Assembly (NCBI GenBank): GCA_947685225.1
Contig: CANTUV010000035.1
Span: 45,136,001-45,200,000, forward strand
Reading direction: 5' to 3'
Length of the DNA: 64,000 nucleotides
DNA from: Garcia nutans
Lineage: Eukaryota > Streptophyta > Magnoliopsida > Malpighiales > Euphorbiaceae
Both the position numbers and the translations under genes were made by a program. Positions 33,155 through 44,171 of the stretch are shown here, in pieces; the stretch's first letter is position 1; the number at the start of each line of letters is the position of its first letter. The notes under the pieces were generated by a model, which was not told where the DNA came from, ran no database searches, and worked only from the letters and a program-made list of their open reading frames with translations.

Positions 33155-35495
33155 TGTAACACCCCTATATCCCGTATATGCATACTACATACCACTACTA
33201 TCGTAATACATGTATACTGAATATAAGAATGCCACATTTTCTAAATAAACCAATCATCCCTTTTTACGATAATATGAGCAAACTTAAACATTTAAGTTAT
33301 ATTATAAATACAATAGATAAAAATGTTCATTTAAGACGCAGCGAAAAATATAGTGGTATTTACATATATATATATATATACATCAAGATACATAAACAAA
33401 AACAATTTTTACAAAAACATAACATTTATACATGTTTGGCAGTTCGTCTCTGATCTTTAAGCCCACAATCAACACTTCAAAGTCTAGACTCGACTCGGTC
33501 TAGATGAACTCTCTCGCTCTACCCTGTCACCTGTGTGATGAACCACAATCGCGCTAAGCCAACGGGTTAGTGGTACAAACTACAATAACAATATGTTTCA
33601 ATGCAATGCCAATGTCATACATTCAAATATGATAAAAATACATAAGAATATCATATTTCAAAGTCTTACATTAATTCTCATTATTCATTTGTTTCACCAT
33701 TCATAAATCACATTTAAACAAAGACAAGCATGGGCCCAAAAGACACTAATACGCCATTCAACTTTCAGAGTTAATGTTTTGGTTCAATTATCACATTTAT
33801 CATTATCATTATCCCAACTAGGCTTCAAGGATTAGGCTCAACCAAGCTTCAAGGGGAACAAAGCATGCTAAGTATCAACCCAACTTGGCTTCAAGAACCA
33901 AACCCAACCTAGCTTCAAGGCTTGTAACATCTCAACTAGGCTTCAAGGACTAGATCCAACCTAGCTTCAAGAGATTGTTACCATTAGGCATGCCACCAAC
34001 AACAAAACTCTGAAAATGAAATAACACATTAGACACACAATTCATTCATTATTTCATTATCAATTTCATTCTCATTTTCTCATCATCATTTAGGCAACCA
34101 TGCCTCAATTATCTCATTTGCATCATTATAGCCAACAATAATGGCTTCACATCTCATCAATAGAGTATACATAACCAATTGCATTGGACATATATTTTAA
34201 ATTCATCATCATCTAGGCAAACATGCCCCATTTATTTCATTTGAATCATTATAGCCAACCACAATGGCATCACATCTCATTATATCTCAATTCACATTAA
34301 AGCAATTCATCATTAAAGTATTCATCATAACCAATTGCATTGCACATACATTTTGAATGATCATCATATCTTTCACATTATACACATCATAACATTAATC
34401 TAATTATATTAACAATATAGCAAATTACTTAACACATTTATAACCAAATGTGTTAAGTCTCAAAATCATGTAAATGAATGCAACCATGTATGTTTGTACT
34501 TACCTCAAGAGCAACTCACACCAATCTATACACTTCCTCTTCCAAGAATTCTCAACACTTAGGTTAGGGCAACTCAACCTCTTCACGACCTAATTCAAAA
34601 GGAATAATACACACTTATATAAAGATACACATGAATTCCAATACAATTATTCACCTATTAGTCTCATACTAGACCCATAGATCACAAATTACAAACCAAA
34701 ACCACTAACTAGGGCCCACGGTCATGGCCTCACAACCCCACGGTCGTGGAAAATGCTTCTGTTTTGGACCAAACTCATGTATTCTATGCTTTCAACTCCA
34801 TTAAACACAAACACAATGAAACTCTAAGATAATAATTGCTCAAACTCACAACATACATCAATTACCAATTCACAATTCTAACTCTTCCAACACCAAACCT
34901 AACTCCATCACTTCAATTAACCCCCAAAATCAAAATCAATTAAACCCAATACTCTCAAACACACCACAATCAAACATATTCATTCTCTTAATAATCCAAC
35001 ACCAAACTCAAACACAACTTAAAATAAAACAAGGAAATCAAGTGGAAACTTACCAAAGATGAAGAAACTCTTAAAATTTCCAACTTGATCTTTTGAAAAC
35101 TTCTTCAATTTTGAGCTTCGAAAACAAAAACTCTCTTTCTCTCTATTACTTTGTGATACACGGCCAAGAAGGAAAAGAAGAAGAGAAGAAGAAAAATGAG
35201 AAGCAAAGTCAAACACTCTTCTCTACTTAAACCTCCACCAAGCAATAATTTAAATATTAAAAATTCAAAATATCCTCTTCCACTCACTTAATTTCCCATT
35301 TTCCACTAATTAATTAATTCATTGAATAATCATCTTTTGACTTCCACATTTTGACTTGTATATGTTGTATATATATCTATATATACAACATATACACTCT
35401 CTCTTTACTTTTTTTCTCTTTCCATTAAACATATACATTAAATCCAAATGCAACAATAATACCAAAACTTTTAGGGTATCCTTTGGGATATTACA
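33155..35495 (-). mobile_element. Solo chromovirus LTR, minus strand
   Basis: TGTAACACCC...GGATATTACA on the plus strand, flanked by TTTTA (33150-33154 and 35496-35500). It contains in reverse the hairpin region (33554-33570, one mismatch), 'caagcatgggccca', a repeat slot with 'aggcttcaaggactag' units (33810-33985) and a short CACGGTC/CGTGG pair (34718-34749). At 2341 bases it is the shortest chromovirus LTR in the window. Confidence 0.9.
33363..33381. repeat. (TA)n microsatellite
   Basis: Alternating TA run inside the solo LTR. Chromovirus LTRs at 15985 and 23299 have one in the matching place. Confidence 0.8.
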
Positions 35496-35570
35496 TTTTA
35501 AAACCTAGAAACAGTCTGAAACCCATTTTGGTTCGATATTGGATCATACATGTTGAATTGGGTCTACCCA

Positions 35571-35678
35571 GTTTGATATGGATGGTCCATATCAAACTTG
35601 ACATTTCCCGGTTCGATATGGGCATCCATATCAAACTAGGGCATGCCCAGTTTGACATGGACCCTGTCCATGTCAAAC
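35571..35678. repeat. Three consecutive palindromes in a Tat solo LTR
   Basis: GTTTGATATGGA-TGG-TCCATATCAAAC (35571-35597), a GTTCGATATGG/CCATATCAAAC pair (35611-35636) and GTTTGACATGGA-5 bases-TCCATGTCAAAC (35650-35678). The third differs from the first by a compensated base pair (T-A to C-G). They occupy the LTR position held by the GC-rich hairpin island in other Tat LTRs. Confidence 0.8.
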
Positions 35679-36843
35679 TAGGTATGCTAATTCGATATGG
35701 CCCCTAGTCAGTTTTTAAATCCTAAAAGTCCCAAAACTAGTTTTTAAATCCTAAAATTCCAAAACTAGCTTTTTAATATTAAAACCCTCAAACTATTTTT
35801 CAAAACTTTGAAACCTTAATCCTATTTTTTCTAAAAATCGTTGATCTATTTTTCTAAAAACCCTAAACCTTGTTTTCTCAAACCAAAACAGTAACTTTGC
35901 TTTCCTAAAAACCAAAACTTTAATCATATTTTCCTAAAACCTTAGTTTCGAATACCAAAACCCTAGTTTCCCAAACATCAACTTCAAAACCCTAATTTTT
36001 GATTAAAAACCTAACCATAACACTAGTTTTACATCCCAAAATACTAATTTTGTATTTAGAATCTTACAAGCCCTAATTTAAGGTTTAAATCCTAATTTTG
36101 TACATTTAATAATTTATTTAAGCTTGAACCCTAATTTTGATTACTTAGTTTATTATATATTTATGATCAATGATTTTTTTTTATGAATTATTTGTAATTA
36201 ATGGTTTCTTTTATGATGAATGGTTGAATGTTATTTTATTGGTTTATTTTGGTTTCAAGAATTGTAAGAGGTATGTTTCCACTTTATGCATACCTCATTA
36301 TTTGAGTTCAATGTACTTTAAATTATTTTAAAGTTTGGATTAATGTAAAGGGCACATCTCCACCTTTTATTGGGTGTCCTATTTATTTTGTTTTATTTTA
36401 GACCTTGGACATGGTTGTAAGGACATGTTTCTATCTTTTATGGGTGCCCATTTATTGTTTTATTTTGAACTTTACTTTGATTTTAATCCAATGATGTTTT
36501 ATTTTAATTGTCACATGTAGTGTGGATAATATCATAATGTTTGAGAATTGAATAATATTTAGACCTAAAAAGGAGGCCGGTTCCAATGAACTAGGCATTT
36601 TGAGGGTGCTAGGCCACTTCTCACATTCCCCATGCATACCCAACTTTCCAAACCTAATAAGGGGTTGGGGATTCCTTAGGAATTGAGTCATTCACCCTTT
36701 TCTTCTTTCCCGACTCATCTGGGTGGCGACTCCATTTTCTCCGGGTTTAGGCCCATATTCTGTAAGGCCCTGAGCCTAACAGTGCTGAAGTCGTAAGAAC
36801 CATTCCACCGGGAGTGGGGGCAAAAATCCCTGCTCACAATACC

Positions 36844-38490
36844 ATCTTAAAATAATTAAAAAGAACACCGGCAAGTGTAAGCATATGGGACCTGTTGATT
36901 TCATCCTATAAACATTGAGAAGAATTAGCAAAAGCCTTGTCAAAAATGTAAATTTTTGCTACCCTGGAAGAATTAATTGAAGTTGTGGCTGAAAAAGAAT
37001 GCAAGAAAGTGTTATCTGAAGGAAAAACTAGCTTCATCACCTAATCTGACAAAGATCTTCCAGAAGATGGCAGGAACCACACTCGGATACTATTCATCAA
37101 AGTGGAAATTGAAGGAAAAAGAACTACTTGTGTTATGGTAGATGATGGATCGGCCATTAAAGTTTGCCCAGCAAGGATGTTGCCAAAACTATCACTATCA
37201 GTGAATGATTTGATTGCAACATAAATGTGATCAGAGCTTATGATAATTCTAAAAGGCTGGCACTCAAAACATTCACTACAGTTGTTACAATGGGACCAAT
37301 TGAATCTTTAGTTGAATTTTTAGTGCTTGATATACCAACCACCTTTACCTTGCTATTGGGAAGACCTTGGTTCCACCCACTGGGAGGAGTACACTCTACC
37401 ATTCATCAAAAAATTAAATTTTCAGTAGCAAAAATAGTAATCACAATTGATACCGAGATTAATGAGGTGGTTAATTCCCTTATCAACACTCAGCCTAACT
37501 GGATTCAAAATTTACATGGTATCATCCCCTGCTATGAAGTCCATCATGAAAAATGGGGTATTTACCAGAGTTCAAAAGGTAGCTCACTAAAAAAAGACTA
37601 GGGTATAAGGAAGAAAGTTCCACGAAGGAAAAGGAAAAAGAGAAGAAGACTTTGCAACATTGGTTTGTGAAGGCACCTAAGCCAGGGCCATTTGAAGGAA
37701 GGCCAAAGCCTATCACAGTGATGGGAAAAGAACTACCCGGATGGGAGATCTTCCCTAATGTAGCCTAATTGATTAAGAAGCAATTAGACGATGAGATGTC
37801 AAAACATACCAAAGACATGACTGCAGCTCCCGCAAATTTATACATGATTGCGAAGATGATAGAAGATTAATTCAAAGATATCCTTGATGTCCACCAAAAT
37901 GATGATGATGTCTTTTTTCATTCTGATTTATTTACTGATGATGTTTCTATTTCCAAAGATGATTTAATAAAGTTTGATTTCACTTACTTATGTGATGTTT
38001 TCAATGGACTAGTTTATTCTTATGATCTAGCTAGCATGTTTAATATTAATTATGTACAAACTACATCATTAAACCTTGGAACAATACAAGATCCACGAAG
38101 AATAAATATAGCAGCATAATTGACCTCCTCAGAAGTACACGAGTTCAAAAGAATTCTCAAGAAATTTGAGAAGGTGTTTGCATGGTCCTATGAGGATATG
38201 TCATGTATCGATCGGGATATAGTAGAGCACAACATCCCTACTTATACTCACTTGAAAGCAGTCAAACATGAGCTCAAGAGGTTATGACCAGAATGGGACA
38301 CTCAAGTAAAAGAGGAAGTAGGGAAACAGATTCAAGCCAAATTTTTAGAGGTAGTTAGTTACACAACATGGATTGCCAACATAGTACCGGTACCTAAAAA
38401 AGATGGGAAAGTGAGAATGTGTGTTGACTATAGGAATTTGAATAAAGTGTCCCCGAAGGTTGATTTTCCATTACCTCACTCGGAAGTCCT
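36844..38490 (+). pseudogene. Protease and start of RT of the old Tat element
   Basis: Continues the old Tat element after the solo LTR. An aspartic-protease block has VDDGSAIKVCPARMLPKL (about 37140-37195), then ILLGRPWFH-type sequence in another frame (37350-37375, as TLLLGRPWFHPLGGV). RT begins near 38135 with VHEFKRILKKFEKVFAW, WIANIVPVPKKDG (38370-38410) and VRMCVDYRNLNKVSPK (38411-38458). The RT active-site block (YxDD) and everything beyond are absent because another LTR starts at 38491. Many stops and frame changes are present (for example TAA near 37224, TAG near 37600, TGA near 38286). A, B and the 4573-9669 element lack this pol region. Confidence 0.85.
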
Positions 38491-38545
38491 TATGGACCCT
38501 TAATTTTGGCCCTAAGCCAGTTTGGTCCCAATTAAAAGGGCTAAG
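38491..38545 (+). mobile_element. Start of a plus-strand Tat LTR, cut by element A
   Basis: The RT frame stops at 38490 and 'ggacccttaattttggccct' follows. It aligns with the start of the solo LTR at 32968 ('ggccctaaactagttcggt') and of other Tat LTRs. Only 55 bases are present before the minus-strand LTR of element A begins at 38546. The rest should lie right of the window. Confidence 0.6.
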
Positions 38546-40713
38546 TGTGTGCGGGGATTTTTCCCACACTACTGATGGAATGGTTCTTGCGACTTCAGCA
38601 CTGTTTAGGCTCGGGGCCTTAGAGAACACGGACCTAAGTCCGGAGAAAATGGAGTCGCCACCCGGACAGGCTGGGAAAAAAGAAAGGGGTGGATGACTTG
38701 ATTCCTAAGGAATCCCCAACCCCTTAATGGGTTCAGAAAGTTGGGTACATGTGGGGAAGGTGAGAAATGGCCCAGCACCCCCACAACGCTTGGTTCATTG
38801 GAACCGGCCTCCTTTATAGGTCTTAATATTATAAAATTCTTAAATATAACAACATTATCCATATTACACACAATAATTAAAATAAAGCATCGATATATAT
38901 TAAAAGCAATGTCCAAACAAAACAAATAAATGGACACCCATCCGAAGATGGATACATGCCCTTACATCCATGCCTAAATAGGACACCCACCGAAAGGTAG
39001 AAACATGCCCTTTACATTGATTCTAAACTAGAAAAGCAAATTAAATTACATGATATTAACTAATGAGGCACCCACCAAGTGGAAACATACCTCTTACAAC
39101 ATTTGGAAATCTAAATAAATTGATAAAAGTAAATAACCACTCATCATAAATAAATCATTCATCAAAGGTATTAAACATCAATAGAAAATAAACATCCATC
39201 CATGATAAATTAAATAAACCAAGCATTGAACTTAAATAAATTAAAGCATATAAAATAAACCAAGGCATAATCAAATATAGAATTAAATAAAGTAAATAAA
39301 ATCTAAATTATAGCTACTGTTTCCATTTAGGGTTCTTTATTTCATTTGTTAGGGTTTTGGAATTTATAGAATTTAGGCTACTGTGATAAAAATGGATTAA
39401 AGATTTTATGTTTTAAAAGGTTGGTAAAACTCTTTGATTAACCAAATTAATGTTTACATGGTGAAATCATGAAACTAGGGTTTGAACACTTTAAAATAAT
39501 TTTGATTTGTGGTTTTTGGTTACTCATTGAATTATGTTTTAAGCTTACTGTTTAAAATTAAACATTTGTGTTTATATGATTTTTAAGGTTTTAAAGGATT
39601 TGGGGTTTAGAAAAAATTAGGGTTTAAGGTTTTAGGGGGTTAGGGTTTACTATTTTGAGTTTTGGAATTAATTAGGGTTTAGTGTTTTAGAATTAAGGTT
39701 TCGGTGAATGTTTAAGCTTTTTAGAATTTGGAAAAAGCAATTGATAATTTTATGAAAGTAAACAAATGATTTAAGGTTTATATGAATAGAAAAGATGTTT
39801 TTAGGATTTGTTGAAAGAAACAGAATCAAATTTTAATTTTGAAGAAAAACATGTTCAATTAGGGTTTTGAAGTTTTGAAGAAACAAAAATTAATAACTTT
39901 AAACTTTTTGGAAAATAAGCAACGAAATAAGATTTTCAAAGTATTTAGAAACAAAGGAAACTATTTAAGGTATTTAGAAACAAAGATCAGATTATAATAT
40001 CTTCAAAGATTGAAGATTTGCGTGTGTAATCTTATGGATCAAATCAATAATGAAGCTACTGTAAGAAATAAAAAGAAATTAAAGATTCATACCTTCTGCG
40101 TTGGTTCCTCTAAAAAATTGTTTTCTGGATGAGCAAAGACAAAAGCAGTTGCTACCTTTGATGAATTGTTAATAGCTTTCCTTGTTGCTCTCAAATCCGA
40201 AGTCTCAAATTACAAGTTCCCTTCGAATTCCGATCCAATTTCTCCTTATCTCTCCTACCCCTTTTTTGTGTTGTTTAGTCCATATTTATATAAGAATTTA
40301 TGGTATAATTCTAGTTCTTCATGACATTTAATCCTAATTAGGAAAAGGAAACCGAAACCTAATTGCATTAGGTTTCGAAAAATTTGCGTCGGAAAAATTT
40401 TGCTGGCAAAAAAAAAAACTGCTGCGGAAAAACTGCGCTGGTGAAAAAGCTGCGGCAGCCGGCTACGGCAGCGCGAATGAAACAGGCCGCTGGCCATTTT
40501 GCCAGCAGAAAAATTCCGCAGGGGCCACACTGACTTTCGGCGACGATTTTTTCGTCGCCGATTTTTTGTTATTTTTTATTATTTTTGAATTTTTATTCAT
40601 TTCACCATTTTTTACTAAAATTAAATATTAAAATTAATCAAGATACCATAAAAATTATTTTGGACTAATTAAAATATATTGGACTAGGCTAGGTCAAAAA
40701 TTAAGTGTCTACA
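38546..40713 (-). mobile_element. 3' LTR of element A
   Basis: Plus-strand start TGTGTGCGGGG at 38546 and end CTACA at 40713, beside the polypurine tract. It carries the perfect T-loop hairpin and a GC-rich patch (40380-40545). No coding sequence. Confidence 0.9.
40538..40560. other. Perfect T-loop hairpin of Tat LTR
   Basis: Arms CGGCGACGA (40538-40546) and TCGTCGCCG (40552-40560) around TTTTT. It is the best-preserved copy of a hairpin also at 4349, 7754 and 50846. Confidence 0.7.
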
Positions 40714-40727
40714 GTTTGCCCCCTGCT
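40714..40727 (-). other. Polypurine tract of element A
   Basis: Minus-strand AGCAGGGGGCAAAC immediately upstream of the 3' LTR, the same as in the plus-strand element at 7526-7538. Confidence 0.85.
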
Positions 40728-40799
40728 TGAATGATCTAAGAGTTTAGAGAGTGAAAAGCAACAAGACTTAATTTTTGATGAGATGGTTATTTGAATTTA

Positions 40800-41665
40800 T
40801 TTTTGGGTTCTGGACCTAGTTCGAGTTCTGGACTTGATTTGGGTACTTGTACCAGAGATTAGGTACTTAGACTCGAGATTGAATTTGATTTGGGTACTTG
40901 GACCCTACTTGGACCAGAGACTAGGTTGAATTTGGGTACTTGGACCCGGGATTGGGTACTTGGACCCGAGACTGATTTGATTTGGGTACTTGGACCCAAG
41001 ATTGATTTGATTTGGGTACTTGGACCAGAGACTAGGTTGAATTTGGGTACTTGGACCCGAGATTGGGTACTTGGACCCGAGACTGATTTGATTTGGGTAC
41101 TTGGACTCGAGATTGGGTACTTGGACCTGAGACTAATTTGATTTGGGAACTTGGAACCTAGAATGGGTACTTGGACCCAAGACTGAATTTGATTTGGGTA
41201 TTTGGACCCGAGATTAGATTTGATTTGGGTACTTAGACCCGGGATTGGGTACTTGGACCTGAGATTGATTTGATTTGGGTATTTGGACTCGAGATTGGGT
41301 ACTTGGACCCTAGAATAATTTGATTTTGGGTGCTTGGACATGAGAATGGGTACTTGGACCCAAGACTGAATTTGATTTGGGTACTTGGACCCGAGATTAA
41401 ACTTGATTTGGATACTTGGACCCGAGATTGATTTGATTTGGGTTCTTGGACCCGAGATTGGTTACTTAGACCCTAGACTAATTTGATTTTGGGTGCTTGG
41501 ACCCGAGAATGGGTACTTGGACCCAAGACTAAATTTGATTTGGGTACTTGGACCCGAGATTAGATTTGATTTGGGTACTTGAACCCGGGATTGGGTACTT
41601 AGACCCGAGATTGATTTGATTTGGGTACTTGGACCTGAGAATGGGTGCTTGGACCCAAGAATGAG
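40800..41665 (-). repeat. Tandem array (type II) in the 3' region of element A
   Basis: Plus-strand units built on GGGTACTTGGACCCGAGATT with or without 'gatttgattt' (about 20 and 30 bases alternating). Each contains GGGT-acttgg-ACCC, a potential 4-bp stem. The start of the array, beside the polypurine tract, has GGGTTCTGGACC and TCGAGTTCTGGACTTGA forms matching the stem-loops at 7326-7450. It replaces the type I array of the element at 4573-9669; element B has both. Confidence 0.85.
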
Positions 41666-41736
41666 TTTGACTAACCTTTTATTCAGTTGAGAAGTCTGAT
41701 TGCTCCGGCTGTTCTATGCATTGTGGTTCTTCACCC

Positions 41737-41860
41737 TCTTAAATGAATCTTCATCCTTGGAGATCGTGTCTTCATCCTTGAAAGTGGATCTTCATCCCTT
41801 GAGATCGAGTCTTCACCCTTGAAAGTGGATACTCATCCTTTGAGATCTGGTCTTCATTCT
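41737..41860 (-). repeat. Short tandem array (type III) in element A
   Basis: A few units with 'ggatcttcatccttgagatc' and 'gtcttcacccttgaaagtgg' on the plus strand. The unit is expanded to many copies in element B (51960-52330). It contains GGAT-cttc-ATCC. Confidence 0.75.
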
Positions 41861-42289
41861 TTTACATCTTCATTCTTTTGAGAGTTCTAATGTTCCATTC
41901 TTTTGTTCTTCCTTTTTGCAAAAATTTAGCTATTTTTAATTGGACCTTATATCCTCTCCTTGCTCCCCTGCGTGGCAAAATATTTGTAAGTGAGTTTGAA
42001 AATATTTTTTAGACTCAAAAAATTGAAAAGGAGAAACTTTGCCCCCTGTGTAGGCTCCAACCCAAGATTTTTTTAATGCGGGCTCTAATTAATGTTTTTT
42101 CCATCTAGTTCTTCGTACAAGTACGCATTTCTTCTTTTGCAAAATGACTGGAGCTTCCACAATCAAATAGGCTTTCCATGCCCCCCTGATTTGATATCTT
42201 CTTTTGATTCTTTACTTAGCAAGGTATTTACTGTTTACCTTGATAAAGAATAGACAATACAAGACAAGAAAATGTGATGTGATATGCTC

Positions 42290-42580
42290 ATGTATGCATG
42301 ATATGCATGAATGATACTTACAATGGTTTTTTTGACTCACAGACCGAGGTGATCAGCAGAAGTATTCTCTTTGACTCCTTTTTGATGCTCGTTCAAGTAT
42401 TTCACTGGAATGATCAAAAGCTTTTACATTTGTGGCTTTTATCTTCAAGATGTTGAAAACATGTGTGGTGGAGACCCTAAGCAGCAGAGTCAGGGATGCA
42501 TCCATTTCAAACTATATTTCAGCATGTCAGTTGGTAGTTTCTTCATAACTTTGCCAATAATAATTTCCTTTGCCTAATAT
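42290..42580 (+). pseudogene. Antisense ORF remnant in element A
   Basis: The same DNA as the antisense ORF of element B, opposite to gag: RKCDVICSCMHDMHE and, after a stop, a VISRSIL-type block. A frame change in the run around 42420-42430 destroys the IYGFYLQDVENM block, which remains readable in another frame. It shows the region is shared by three copies and is not intact in this one. Confidence 0.45.
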
Positions 42581-43429
42581 GTCCTTTGGAGGTTCAACAT
42601 ACTTCCCTTAACTTGAAGGCTTTGCATGACAAAACAATCTTCTTTTTTTTTTGAATTTTGATTTTGAAATCAAATGTTGGCTTTGCCAAATTAATGTCAA
42701 TGTACCTCAGGACTTGATTTTTCCAAATTAACATATCTTTAACATGACAACCCTAGTTACCATACTAAACTCGGGAATCATTTCTATTTAAGCAAGAACT
42801 GTTGCACATCAAATAGGAACATACACATTACTTGGCCAAAGGTCTCATTTGAGTTTAAATATTGTCTATCTCATATGGATGCTTATCCAAACTATCTCCA
42901 CTAATAGACTCTACCTACCAAGAGAGATCAACAGGTCTTTGATAGGCTTGAAATGGGGTCTATGAGGGACATGGGTTAAAGTGAAGGCCATTTTGAGATT
43001 GGAGTTGGTGTGACACAATGGACAGACCCTCACACTACAAATTTCTTGTTGGAACTTTAGATAGTTGGGAGCAATCTTGCTAGACTCCAAATTCCTTCTA
43101 TCTTCTTGGCATTAATCTGGATCTTGATTAGGACAGTCTTTGCCCTTGCAAAAAGTTTAAGACCCAAATTCGTTTCTTTTCTTCTTCTCCCTTTTCTTTA
43201 TTTTTCTTACCCTTCCCTTTCCTTGAGCATTTTATCATTTTTGTCCTTCTTCCTTGTAGGACTGTCAAGTACAGAACTTTTAAGCACTGGATGGCCTTTC
43301 TCCTTTTCTTCTGATTTTGATCGAATCTTTGGTTGGGTTGGACCAATTCAAGTCAAACCGTTCTTATAAACCAAATGGAAGCCTTTTGTTGTCTTAGGTC
43401 AAAGAGAACTCAGTTGGCTTTTTGAACCA

Positions 43430-43560
43430 TTTTGGGTTTTCTTTTCTTTTTTCTTTTCTCTTTTCTTTCTCTTTTTTCTTTTCTTCTTCTTTTTTCTTTG
43501 CTCTCATTTCTCTTGTTTTCTTTTCTTCCCTTTTTTTTGGGTTTTTTTTTGTTTTTTTTG
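43430..43560 (-). repeat. Purine-rich tract (sense strand) of element A
   Basis: Almost pure T/C on the plus strand, the counterpart of 5112-5234. ORFs over it encode Phe/Ser or Lys runs and are not genes. Confidence 0.75.
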
Positions 43561-44171
43561 GTTCTAGCTCTAAAAGAGTTGCCTTGTTTGTACTAACTTG
43601 GGCTTCCAATAATGGATGAGTGGAGTAACATAAATCTTCTTTAACAGGGATAAATCATTTGTTACTCTGATGTTGATGTTGTCTTGATATATTGGAGATA
43701 TTAAGGGAACATCAACTACCCTTATGGTATTGAGAACTTCAACCACTCTTATGGTCTTGAGAACTTCAACTATCTTCATGGTATTCATTTCTTTCTTTGA
43801 TCTTCTTGCCTCTTCATCTTAGTGATCATAAGACTCATCAAAAGTATCACAACATCTCAAGGTAGGTTGTTGAGGTTATATGCCAATGAAAAGAAACCTA
43901 AAATTTTATGAAGGCTCAAAGGGACAACTAGAGATTGATATTTAATGGGTGGATACTAGTTGTTGGCTAGCCAAACAATGCCTAGATCATTTCTCTCTTA
44001 AATAAGCAGAGTTCAATTTTTCCTCGAATGTTTGTCAAAGCATGTGCTAAGATTGACTAGGACCTAGACAAAGGTAATTATGCAGGAGCCCTCTCTAAGT
44101 AAGCATACACAACTCAATGCTATAGAGCAATTCCCTCACCTAGTAAAGTCATTCAAGTCATGATGCATAAA

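Larger units (their letters stand above)
32968..36838 (+). mobile_element. Solo Tat-type LTR, interrupted
   Basis: Starts TGTATAACC and ends GCTCACA, flanked by ATACC (32963-32967 and 36839-36843). It carries the Tat LTR end blocks ('ggaggccggttccaatgaa' near 36571, 'ctccgggttta', 'cattccaccgggagtggggg'). It is interrupted by the chromovirus LTR at 33155-35495; without that it is about 1.5 kb, a shorter subfamily than A and B. It has no internal region and lies between the gag linker and the protease of the old Tat element. Confidence 0.9.

Noticed and set aside
40859..41341. A 160-residue minus-strand ORF and an 83-residue plus-strand ORF
   Set aside because: Both are translations of the type II tandem array. 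Repeating peptides come from the unit length.
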